Positions 38,080-49,700 of a stretch of DNA of 64,000 nucleotides are shown piece by piece. The stretch is from Manduca sexta (taxonomy: Eukaryota; Arthropoda; Insecta; Lepidoptera; Sphingidae). The notes beneath the pieces are model-generated. The model did not search any database and was not told the origin of the DNA. It saw nothing but the letters and a program-made list of their open reading frames with translations. The translations under genes were made by a program, and so were the position numbers. The DNA lies in contig NC_051120.1 of assembly GCF_014839805.1 (NCBI RefSeq), forward strand, positions 8,804,001 through 8,868,000, read 5' to 3'. Each line of letters starts with the position of its first letter. The first letter of the stretch is position 1.

Positions 38080-38818
38080 CTAGCTTCCTCCCGCAGCTTC
38101 GCCCGCGTGGATTTCGGACTTCAAAAATGGAGGAGGTGCTCAATTTGTCGGGATGTTTTTTTAATGTATGGCGGTATGCAGGTGGTCCGATTGTCCGGTC
38201 AGGGTCTGATAATGGGATCCTGGTGAAATCGAACGAAGCATATAGCATGATTCAGTATTCACGCGTGATGGCTTATTATTAGCGTATTTCATGTATAACT
38301 TCGGTGTTTCTATACCGATTTCTATGATTTTTTTTTATGGAATATTTAATAATTTTAATTTTTTTTAATTAGGGATGACTGAGAGTGTTATAAACGTAAG
38401 AGTAGACAAATATAATGAGAAAGCTTCGAACTGCTAAGCTTTCGGGAGTTACCCGTGTTATTGTGAGTCAACCATAAAAGATAGACATATGCTGTCGTGG
38501 GATATTTTTTACATAATTTTAAGGAGAACATTTCCGTCATACATGATTTCTGTGTAGCTTTAGCCATTACGGTTGCACACGCGACGGAAGCTTAATAAAA
38601 GGAGTAACTTCTCCCGTTTTCCCAACATTTCCCTTCACTGCTCTGCTCCTATTAATTGTAGCGTGATGAAAAGTATACTATAACCAGCTCAGGAGTATGA
38701 AAAATAATTGTACCAAGTTTCGTTAAAATCCGTCGAGTAGTTTTTGTTTCTATAACGGTTATACAGACAGACAGACAGACAAAAATTTTACTAATTGCAT
38801 TTTTGGCATCAGTATAGA
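38080..38818 (-). mobile_element. Non-autonomous Helitron, 739 bp
   Basis: Minus strand: starts TCTATACTGATGCC after A and ends CGGGCGAAGCTGCGGGAGG, AAG and CTAG before T. Contains a CAGA-type simple repeat near the 5' end. A related relic is in nucleotidase intron 5 at about 57.9-58.2 kb. Confidence 0.75.
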
Positions 38819-39124
38819 TCCCTAATCACCCCTAGATAGTTATTTTTTGGAAATATATTTCATGTACAGAATTGACCTCTCTACAGATTTATTATAAGTA
38901 TAGATGGAAGTGGACTTTGAGTTGGATTTAGAAGGCATAAACCCGGTCGAGCCAGACTACTTACAGCCATAACTGAATAAACTAAACGTTTCAAGAATTA
39001 TTAGTCAAGTGCATAGATACACTTATTAGTATCAAGTTCATAATCAAGCGATTTGACCGGTGAAACAAACGGTCGGAGTTTATAGTAAAAAATGTAGGTC
39101 ACGTTACAAATATTTTTATCACCG

Positions 39125-39385
39125 ACTACTTCAGTAGCGTAGTTGTATTACGGTACGACTGCAGTGCTGAAGTCTCGAGTTCGATCCTCGGGTCGGGTCG
39201 GTGATATTGGGTTTTTCTACTCACTATTAGTCCGAATGCAGAAATTAGTGCCCGATGTGGCCACAGGCCCGCCTGCTATTACATCATGGAACGGCAAGCA
39301 CACAGAGGAAAGTAGGCGCACCAGTTGCACCTCTGCCTACCCTTTCGGGATAAAAAATTTGGGGGTGTGTGTTGCTGTGTACATT
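39125..39385 (+). mobile_element. rep-B SINE copy
   Basis: Plus-strand copy: GTAGCGTAGTTGTATTACGG head, B-box GAGTTCGATCC, body and GTGTGT tail. Confidence 0.78.
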
Positions 39386-39514
39386 TTTATATTAAATACA
39401 TTTTGAAAACTGTGTAAAAAATCCAATTTCGCAGTAGCACTAAGGCGCCTTAATAACAGTAATTTTAGTAAAAGACACCTACTTTGATTATTTATTATAT
39501 ATTTTTATTGCTTC

Positions 39515-39668
39515 GAATGACGAGACGATTTTGCCGTTCGCCTAATGGTTAGCGATACGACCGCCCATAAATAGTAGAAACACCTTGAATTATAAAGTAT
39601 TGTTCGGTATTCCACTGCGCTCGCCATCTTGAGACATGTGATGTTAAGTCTCATTATGACCAGTAGTT
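39515..39668 (-). mobile_element. rep-D fragment
   Basis: Minus-strand 3' part: antisense TGACGAGACGATTTTGCCG through CCATAAATAGTAGAAACACC to CTCGCCATCTTGAGACATG. Confidence 0.68.
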
Positions 39669-39698
39669 AAGTGGCTACATACATGATTAGATATTAAT

Positions 39699-40022
39699 CA
39701 TCGATATAAATGTACTACGTACTAGATTTGGCGTTCTGAACATTAATTGTGTTCAACTGGATTGAACTGCAATCCATTCAAACTGACTTTAGTATGGTCA
39801 ATATTGACAGCTTGTGGTTGTGTACGGAGTGACCCTCATGATATAAGAACTAGAGTTTAAATGTAAACTTGGATTTGAATAAAAAATATTAGTCAAATAA
39901 GTAAAATTATTTGTTGTTTAAGTGAATAATTAGGTTATAACAGTGACGTTTTGGTTGCCATTTTAGTTCATATTGTGAACAAATAGTTTATATGGTTCGG
40001 GTCTATAGAATATACGTCAATG
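39699..40022 (+). mobile_element. rep-E: 324-bp hAT-type MITE with perfect 8-bp duplication
   Basis: Flanked by ATATTAAT at 39691-39698 and 40023-40030. Starts CATCGATATAAATG and ends ATACGTCAATG. Shares TAACAGTGACGTTTTGGTTG with the other copies. Confidence 0.86.
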
Positions 40023-40317
40023 ATATTAATATTGTAAAACGATATCTATAGAAATATAAACTCACGCTTTTACTGAACTGATCCCAGATAATTTCAACTT
40101 AATCGACTAAATTATACCATTTATGTCGACCAATGGGTGCGTACACTACGTGACCACAAAGTTACTGCCATTATGGACTTAACCCCTTTATTATAAGGTT
40201 GATTTACTGTCAATCGGAGGGCGCTTTTAAAGAGTATCTCAACGGTAAGTTGTAGTTACAAAGAAGTGCGCTAGTTATCTTATCAGAAGGAAGATTAATC
40301 TTAGTGTATTGATCAGA

Positions 40318-40505
40318 CTGGCTCTGTGGTGTAGTTTGATTGCTTGCGGAGTACGACTACGGTTCTAAAGTCCGTCGAATCCCGGGTCCGGCAAAATGAC
40401 ATTGGGTATTTTTCAGTATTGGAGTCTAGAATTTGTGGTCGTTGTGGCAATAGGCTCGCCCTCCATTACTTCATGGGACCAATAAACATGATAAAAAGTG
40501 GGTGG
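40318..40505 (+). mobile_element. rep-B SINE copy, 3' truncated
   Basis: Plus-strand copy. Head GGCTCTGTGGTGTAGTTTGA and body to TTCATGGGACC; the tail is lost. Confidence 0.7.
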
Positions 40506-43114
40506 CCAATAACAGTTCTTTCCAATAAATATTTTGGATTAAAAACCCATTTTCATTTGTCTCTTACTGATATTTAATTTTTTATAGCATATGATAAATA
40601 TGTTTGTTGCAAAAAAGGCTCCAACTCAGCAATATTCTGGCAGTGAAGCTAGCGCTGGTCTTCTGTTGGGCTGTTTATCTGTTTATTAATAGGCATGTGA
40701 CTTGTAAGTTTTCTGACGTTAAAGATAGGTATACAATATTATAACTGTATTTTAAGATTTATAGAAACGGAGTAAAAACAAGGGGAGAAAGGAGTGGGAC
40801 ATCTAGAAAATCTACTAGACGAAATACACAATACATATCTCCTCTTAATCTAGAATCTACTTTTAGAAAAACACGCCATAAATACAGCTTGATCTGGGAT
40901 TCAAACCTAAGTACCACTGTACTGAAAGGTCAGAATCCGACAACATAACGTTAATAACGAAGTACAGATTTCAAAATCCACTTACCCCACATCATTATTT
41001 ACACTAAACCACTTTAATATGAACTTCAAATTCCTTTAAACCCATAACTAGTAATTACTGTTAAAATTCTCTCATACATAAATTCGCGCGTCGCAAAATC
41101 TAAATAGGGCCGTTTCATTAAGCCGGTACTTAACCGCAAATTTTGTGACCGAAAAGCTCTGGTTGGCATACACTGGCCCGCCATTGACACGTCGCGGCAT
41201 TCAGCTGCATTCGTGTTAACGGGACTGGCAAAATGTTGCTCAGGTGCTAACGATTTAACGGGACGTTTAATCAGTTTCTCGTATCGTAGAAACCATTTTA
41301 TATGAGTTGCGAAACGAATCTCGTATGCTAGAATCGGTTAGACAGATGTTGTTTTTATATCTATCTTGTTCAGGTTTGGTTTGGTTGTGACTGTTTGAAA
41401 TATGTCATTCTGTCTTTGCGTTTTTTAATAGGATCATATGCACGCGCCATATTCGAACTATAAAATTCTCAAAGAACCAGAAAAGTGAAAATATTGGTTG
41501 TCTTTGGATGATTTTTATCACAATGTTAGCAGAGATATAAACGAATATGTAAATTCAATTATTACCGCAATGTTAGTAAGACTAATATATCGATACAACT
41601 AATACGGTTATATCGTGAATGTTTAGAAACTTGAACAAATTCGAATTTCTCGTATGCCAGAAACCATTTGGATCTTATTTTGTCTACCACAGCAGTACTA
41701 TACAAACATATTCTGATTTAATCAGCGGTTTATAACAATATTGAAACAACGTCGATTTTAAAGTTACGTTACGTATCTCATGGCGTAGTATTTCGGAATT
41801 ATTTTGGTTTGTACTTAAATTTTACCCAGTCACATCAGCTGGTGGTGCTACCTCGGTGTTCTAGTTGGATCACAGTACGACTGCAATGCTGAGGTCTCTG
41901 CTTCGATCCGAGTTTGGAATTTGTGCGCGACTTGGCGATAGGCTCGCCTCCATCACATTATATCCGATGATACGTTATACAGACGACGGAAAGTGAGTGT
42001 ACCAGTTTTGCCTCTGCCTACCCCGTCGGGGATTACGGCGTGAGTATGTGGGTGTGTCATATCTAATATCTCGAATACGAGATCATCTCAAGTTCGTCTG
42101 GATCCTTTTTATCTGTAGTGTACATTAAATAATTAGACCCAAGCCCTCTTAAATGCCTTTAATACTAAAAACTAAAAGTTGAATAGACCCCTAAAGAACA
42201 TAACTAAGGGTAATGATACATAATGCCCTTAGAAAATAATAGATTATAACATTTTATAACGATATCGCGTTCTCTTCATTAGAATAACTTTTTTCGAACA
42301 CAGCGAAAAGACCGTTTCAATGAGTTACGTTGCTTTTTTTTCATCTCACGTTCGCTCGCCGATCAATTCTGAAAAATTTATTATACCAATTAAATTGCTC
42401 GTGAATATATATTTTAAAATTCTTTTAGAAAAATGTTCTTTCGAGTTGATTATTCAGAATGCATCATTGAGTTTGGTTGGGTAACTGTCTATATAAATTA
42501 CTTTGAATTAATTTTCTTTCTCGTCGGTTCATTCAATTAAGTTGGTACCTTAGGTTATTAAGCTTTCCTTTTGTTCGTTCTTCATCGATTTGGTGTTTTT
42601 CGCCTTTATTACAATTATGACCTTACGTAGCTGGCAAAATCTGGGTGTATTTTTCCCTTGACTCGGAATAACGGTGCATTTTATTTCTTACATAGAGTTC
42701 TTTTTTAATTTCCGATTAATATTTTGTTTCAATGTTGTACGGTCTAGGTTCAGCACCACACACCTTATAGTTTGTTTTGATGATGATATGATAAAGAACA
42801 ACACTTGATATAAATGATCGACAGTTTATTGATATAAACTTAACACTATAAAATGTTAATGATGGGATGAGACTAATTGTTTATTGATAATTGCTTGATA
42901 TGAGCACGCGCGGCTTGTTGCTCAGCGGTACGCGAACTGAAGCTAGAAGTATTGATATTTGCGGTAATAGAATAAAATGCTGAGAGCGCAAATTTGTACG
43001 GTTGCACCGTACAAATGTGATAAGCGCAATCCAATTTAGGCTTTCTTGGTTTAAATTGACCGAATACAGTGACACGTAATGTTTTATTTTTGATATTGGC
43101 TCGGTACAGTGACT
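40506..43114. other. No gene seen
   Basis: Includes a tRNA-like scrap at 40885-40950 and a moderately GC-rich stretch at 41090-41290 without a usable frame. This lies beyond the 3' end of the nucleotidase gene. Confidence 0.5.
41850..42060 (+). mobile_element. rep-B SINE copy
   Basis: Plus-strand copy with a small deletion between the head (CTACCTCGGTG) and the body (GAATTTGTGCGCGACTTGG), ending in the GTGTGGGTGTG tail. Confidence 0.7.
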
Positions 43115-43328
43115 CCACGGCACCTGATGGTAAGTGTAGTAGGGTCAAATAGAATGTCTAACGGGAGATGATTATCCCTCGGCACTCGACACAGTTATGC
43201 CGGCCTGTTGGAACCGGATATACACAGGCCGATCCCGGAATGCGATACACTTAAGTAGGCCACTATGACGGGTATTAACTCCTTGTGTGCTATCCGCGCG
43301 GATACAAAATATCCTAACACCAGCAATC
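43115..43328 (-). mobile_element. rep-C copy downstream of the nucleotidase gene
   Basis: Antisense from CACCTGATGGTAAGTGTAG through GCCGGCCTGTTGGAACCGG to ATACAAAATATCCTAACACC. Confidence 0.77.
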
Positions 43329-43576
43329 TTTTATATTTTATACGCAAGACCTTTTAATTCCAAGTTCTGGCTTACCAGCAGCGAACTAGCTTGCTCATCT
43401 AGAAGATTTTTTTGTATCGGTACAGTGAGTGAATCTACTGCGCATGATAAGTTAAGTGGTATCGACGAGTGATGATGACCCATTGTTAGTACTTACCAAA
43501 TAGACTTATTGGAAATAGGCTTATTGGTGATTCAATAAAACTCAAAATACACACATAAATAAATAATTTAATTGTA

Positions 43577-43714
43577 TTAAACAATGCAAGGGTTGTCGAT
43601 ATGTGCTCGGCCGTCGACATCGACGAATACTGGAGACTGGCGACGTATGTACTGCATCAGGATATCGTAGTCCACTCCTATTACTTCCACGTTCCTCCTG
43701 TTTTCTGATATCAT
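43577..43714 (-). CDS. NT5E: 5'-nucleotidase exon 11: C-terminus
   Basis: Residues 494-538 and stop TAA at 43577-43579. Acceptor TTTCCAG|ATGATA. Contains VDYDILMQYIRRQSPVF, the conserved terminal DYD-x(2)-YI-x(4)-SPV block. The protein ends NPCIV with no GPI-type hydrophobic tail. Only a weak ATTAAA-type signal is visible just downstream, near 43566-43571. Confidence 0.92.
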   Translation of the reverse strand: MISENRRNVEVIGVDYDILMQYIRRQSPVFVDVDGRAHIDNPCIV

Positions 43715-46700
43715 CTGGAAAGTTTAAAATTATATAAACTGTAACGTATACTACTGAAAAAAAGACATAAATATTATAATCGTCTAGCTATGTATATTAA
43801 TTAATATTATAAGTAAAAGTTTGTATGTTTGTTTGTAGAACGTAATCTGAGGAATTATTGAGCCAATACTGAATAATCATTGAATAATCAAACTACACCG
43901 TCTTTTAACATACTTTCACTAAGAATATTGTCATTTAATGATTTGCTAGATTATTTATTAATTCGAATACTTTTAATGCATAAGGTCACGTGAACCGAGT
44001 CGTGAAAAAAACTTAGTAAATAAAAGTAACAAAATATTTGCACCAACTTCTAAATGGATACAGTTGATATTAAAAAGTTATTAATTGACTCTAAAAGTTT
44101 TAACGTGGTAAATTGAAAAATATTTTAACCACATTTTTCGTACATTTCAATACGCTTTAAGTTCCAAAATAGCTTGATGCTTAAACGTTATCGCTTTACA
44201 AAGTTAACAGCGTAATGCTTTTCGGTTCAAACTTGTTACGAATAATCAACTACAGAATATGTAATGAGAATATCTCCATTTATAACAAATGCAATATTTG
44301 GGTAAAGTTTTTAGAAAACACAAGTGGTTAATTATTTGGTCAATTGCTCTTTAAGACTTTTACCGAATAGTTTATTTATGAGAAGGGTTTCTTAATTTCA
44401 TTTGTATAGTTTGTGTGGAAAACTGTTACGCCATCTTAATTATATCCATCAATTTGACTTACAGCCATTTCCATAAATGATCTCAATCGTTCTTTTTTCA
44501 AACTTTCTCAAAAATGGACCAATCAGAAGAAAGTATTTTTGATATGTATACAAATGGCTTCTTTGATTGGTTAATTCTCGGAATCGGATTGCAGATTGAG
44601 ATTGGAATCGGATATTGAAAACGGCTGCTATTTCCATTCCGCGATATAACAGATAAAAGTTCAATACGATATTAAAAAAATTTAATTATATTATTTAATT
44701 ACTTAGGTTTTTCGAATCGAAAACTTAAATCAATAATACAATAGACCAATCAGAAGAAAGTTTTTTTGACATGTATACAAATGGCTTCTTGGTTAATCAA
44801 TTGGTTAATTCTCGGAATCGGAATAAAGATTGAGATTGATTATAAAGAGCCTTTACGACATTATCAATTTTAAATTTTATTCTCTAATCACATTGGTTTT
44901 ATTCAAAAACAGAGACTAATTGTACGAACAGTTTATCGAACTTGGGACCTCGTTTGGGCCTAAATACGTTGTCACTGAACCTTCGAAGCTATCGTATAAA
45001 TAACGTTCTAAATGATGAAAAATAACACGGCAAGATTAAAGTATGATTCATTGTGGTCTGCATATGGCAGGCAGAATACTTTTAATCAAAATGTATTGAC
45101 CATTATTTCATTCTCTTGACTTGTTAATATGAAATTATACGTATTTTTAATGAAACCATAGATTAGGGTTACGTATGGGTACACAAACTTTGTGGGCTAG
45201 TAAGATTAGACCTCTGTCTATGTTTTTAAACCTAAATAGGACATCACGCCGTTATCTCCGAAGGGGTAGGCAGAGGTGTAACCAGGATGGTTTTCGCCTG
45301 TATCTTCCGTTACATCATGTGTCTTTCATGTCGACCTTCATGTACTGGTGCAAGGTGCGTATTAAAAAGTAAAATATATTTTTTAACTTACATTAAATTC
45401 GCCGCCGCCATTACCTATGAAGTCTGTAGTGATTACTTTATAGAATTTGGCAATGTCTAAAGGTTCGTATCTAGGTACACTACACTCTATACATCGGACA
45501 GTAACGTTGACTACCCGACAGCCAACTGGGCGAGAGCCGTCGAAGACTGTGCGAATACCTGTAATAAGTGGATATTGCTGACATATACAGAAAGCTATAG
45601 AGTAGTTAGTTGTAGAACGGACTGCAGAAACGAATGTACGCAGGTTAAAAATCCAAGGGTACACGGCTGACGTTTCTAAAATTATGTGTGTATTCTTTGT
45701 GAATTATAGCTTGCTTTAACGGCAAAGGAAAATATCGTTAGGAAATCTGCATACCTAAGAAGTTCTCTATATCAATTTGAGGGTCTATGAATTCTACTAA
45801 TCCGCACTAGGCCAGCGTCGTGGACTAAGGCCTAATCATCACAGTATACAGGGATGATATTATATTATGTATTATGTATAGTAGACTAGCTATTGCTCCC
45901 GATTTCACCTCCGAAGACGACCGTTTACCTCCTCCCTCCCCACTATTTAAACCCATAATGTATGAATTTCCAAAAAAAACTCTTTTTAGTTGTTAGTAAG
46001 GAATGTTGGTGTAATATTTTATGCTTCTCAATACAGCGGTTTTGGCCGTGTGTTCGATCAGTCAATCGGCCTTTTTATACAGGAGGAAACAAGAGCAAAC
46101 TATTAACACATTGGAATAAATAGCACACTTAAACTTGCATTAAGAATTTTACAAAAGGCTTCAAGTTGTAACATTGTAAAGAATTTATATTTTAGTTCTC
46201 AGTGAAACGAATATATATGAATAATATTTTTTCGTTCATTAAACATGGCAGGCGAGGAAATAGACTTCCTCAAAAAATAAGACGATACGTGTCCCGATGA
46301 TAAATGGCTTGCGGATTCACCTGCGTCAAATACAGCCATGATGCCTTGATTTATCGAAAATAGGCATGATCCATATGAAATAATGGCCCCTTATATGAAA
46401 ATCCTGTGATGATGGACGCTGTTTACCTAAAACAATCCACAATTTGAAGAAACTGTGTAAAGACTTGATTAAAAATACAATTTGTAGATTTGTTTCTTTA
46501 AGGGCTGATTTTTCAATAATCAGATAAAGTTATTGGTAGAATATAGTACAACACGAACGAATTAAACTGCCAGTCTTCTATAATAAATTTCAATTTGTCT
46601 TATTTTTATATTCAGTCAGATTATATTTTTGATAGATAACTTTTATATTTAAAAAATTTGCCCTCGTGGAGATTACTAGGCCATGAAGATTTTCTTATAC

Positions 46701-49700
46701 TTCATAAAATGACAATCATACAGCGTCCTAAACAATTCAAAGATTCAAGAGTTCAACAATACCTACTAACCAACAAGTATGTGGATGGAATGATCAGACA
46801 AAATGCCTCAAATTTAATACCACTGCTAGTCCAGTACGGGTTGATAGATGATTTAAGGCTAAAAGTACCTTACACAAAGCTACATTTGGGTATTATGTCA
46901 GTATTAATTGTGTTGAGCTGACAAACACGGTGGCTAGCCAGGCTATGTATTTTGCAATGGTCAGATTTAATAAAAAAATCTAAAGTGTAATTGTAGAAAT
47001 TTGAATATGAGTATAATAAATAATAATAACAGCCCTATATTATATACTTGCCCACGGCTGAATACGGGCCTCCTCTACTACTGAGAGGGATTAGGCCTTA
47101 GTCCACCACGCTGGCCTAGTGCGGATTGGTAGACTTCACACACCTTCGAAATTCCTATAGAGATCTTCTCAGATGTGCAGGTTTCCACACGATTTTTTCC
47201 TTCACCGTTAAAGCGAACGATAAATTCACAAAGAATACACATATGATTTTTTTAGAAAAGTCAGAGGTATGTGCCCTTAGGATTTGAACCTGCGGACATT
47301 TATCTCGGCAGTCCGTTCCACACCCAACTAGGATATCGCCGCCGAATATGAGTGAAAATGTGAATATATGCGAATGTGTGTGTAAATGCGAATGCGTGTG
47401 AAAACGTGAATGAGTGATAAATGTAAATGTGTGTGAAAATGTGCATTGTTTCTATCGCCGAATTAATAACTCAATATCACCTTAGTTGGATCTCAGGTAG
47501 ATATTTCCAGTATTACTTATAAACTGGTTTTAGCGTTAAGAGGTGATTAAGAATTGCTTAAATAGCTGTCAAAAACATCACCGGTTTCCTAGTTTAAACC
47601 TTATTGAGAAGCAATATGGCGGGTTTTTACTTACAGCTGATCGAGTAAATTTGTGTTTTAACTAAGCATAGCTTTGCGAATTTTTTATAAGTAAGACTGA
47701 AAACCTAAACTATTTAATAAATAAAGCTTAAGTTGCCATATGCTTGTTCTCGGTTGAATCGGCTTTATTTAATAAATAAAACTCCGTTGTCAAAATTTGC
47801 CATATTTTCTGTTTAAAATGAAACTATTTTTCGATCGGAACCCAAAAGACCGGCTGCCAGACTTCAAGATACTGTGAGCTCATTCTGCTTAGATCGGACC
47901 ACCAACAGCTTAAATTTAAAAAGTTGTATAATTATTGTAAAATGTAGGTAGATATTGTAACTTTGACTTTGCGGGTCACACAGGGGGGGGACTGAGGTGT
48001 AATCACCTCAGTCCCCCCCCCCGTGACCATGAAGGCTGCAAAGTTATCGAAACGTTGGGAGAAAACTAAAATATTAAAAACGCGATAAAATCTGAAAAAT
48101 AGTTTAATTTTAATGTCTAACATTCGCGTAAACATGAGAAATCATTACATACTTTTTTTTTACCTAAGATATCATTTGAGATGTTGATATCTGTTTAATA
48201 AGTACCGACAACCCTCAGAACAAGAACAAGCATAGAAGGAATCTAAATTACCCTCATATACTTATCCTATTTTTTCAAATAGGCCAAAACCGTTGAAAAG
48301 AACGAGACAAATATTATGTTGCTAAGGTCGGCTTGCGTACCCTTTAAAATAACCAAATGGTTACCTTTGGTCATCTTTATGATGCCGAATTAAAAAGCAA
48401 ATAAAATGTCAAATGTTCCAACTTGCCAATCTCAAAACAATGTCACAAATGCGCCCACACAATTCAGTTACGTTATATTTCAGCGCGTGCTTTTCAAAAG
48501 TGGCTACATGTTTTGTAATATTTTTGTTGTTAATTTTAATAAATACACAGTGCTGTTTAAGTAAAATATAGCCCTAGGAACAAGCAATGGCCTGCGTTAT
48601 TGTGGGGTGTAAAACTCATTCTTCTCGTAAAGAAAATGAAACTGAAATTATCAGCGTCCATCAGTGAGTAAACAAAAAACCTAATATATTTGCTTAAACC
48701 CTGTACATAAGTGCAAAAAGTGTTATTAATTATACTTTATTATGCTGTAGTCATATTATAATCTGCTGTTGGCCATTCGATCCAGTCATTATTAAGTATT
48801 TTTCATTTTTACCAATTTACTTAGTCGTGTTCAATAGTGTTGTGCTGCATATTCTGTCGATAACATAGATGTTAGTATATTGTAGTTTACTATTTTGCAT
48901 AAATTGACTTTTACTTTCAATATACGGTGGTGTAGTGGTAAAAACCACTTGGAAACCGTGCGCGAAGGCTGGGGTCGAAGAAACTATCTGATTTTCATAG
49001 TGTGTTTCATACAATGTGTTCATTGCAGATTCCCCACAGATGATGCTATGAGGCAAAAATGGATCGTTGCCATAGCTCGTCCCAATTGGCATTGGAAAAA
49101 GCAACACCGTGTTTGCTCTAAGCATTTCGACAAAGTTTTATTAACATTGAAATAAGCTATCAAACATATGTGACATGAATGATATTGCTGTGTTTTAATT
49201 TTACTGTCCCATTTTAGTAGCTTCTGTCAAATCCCACCTCTTGGGTATCTTTTAATGCCTAAGAAAGTCAGAAAAGAGCAGAATGCGTACTGGCTTTCTC
49301 CTAGACGAAATTCCGGCCGATTTCTTGTTTGTTACTTACAGCGGTTTCCATTCCTTCCGAAATTTCTAACATTTTCTTAATTTAATAATCTAAATGCTAA
49401 ACCATTTTTGTGTGAATGACGTTTCGGAAGGCATGGAAACTGCTGTAATTAGCAAATGAAAATTGGACAAAATCTAGCTCGAAGAAAGCCGGTAGTTTTA
49501 AAGTTTATTGTAATTTAACAGCTTCTCAACGAGTGCTTTTATATACCCAGACTTCTTTTGGTACTTGAATACCAAATCAGGGTTTTGATATCTTTTTTTA
49601 GCCTTTATCTAAAATAGCAATTTGCAACGGTTTGTAGTTGATCGAAAAGTGTTTATTTTAGCAGGTCTGTGAATTTACCATAGCCGATAGACAAAGCATC

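Noticed and set aside
46245..46280. Short ORF MAGEEIDFLKK after an AT-rich leader
   Set aside because: Ends after 11 codons and nothing downstream in other frames extends it.
46658..46921. 87-codon plus-strand ORF including FKDSRVQQYLLTNKYVDGMI
   Set aside because: Composition is somewhat protein-like and it could be a decayed transposon piece, but I cannot assign a family, find a start context or link it to neighbouring exons.
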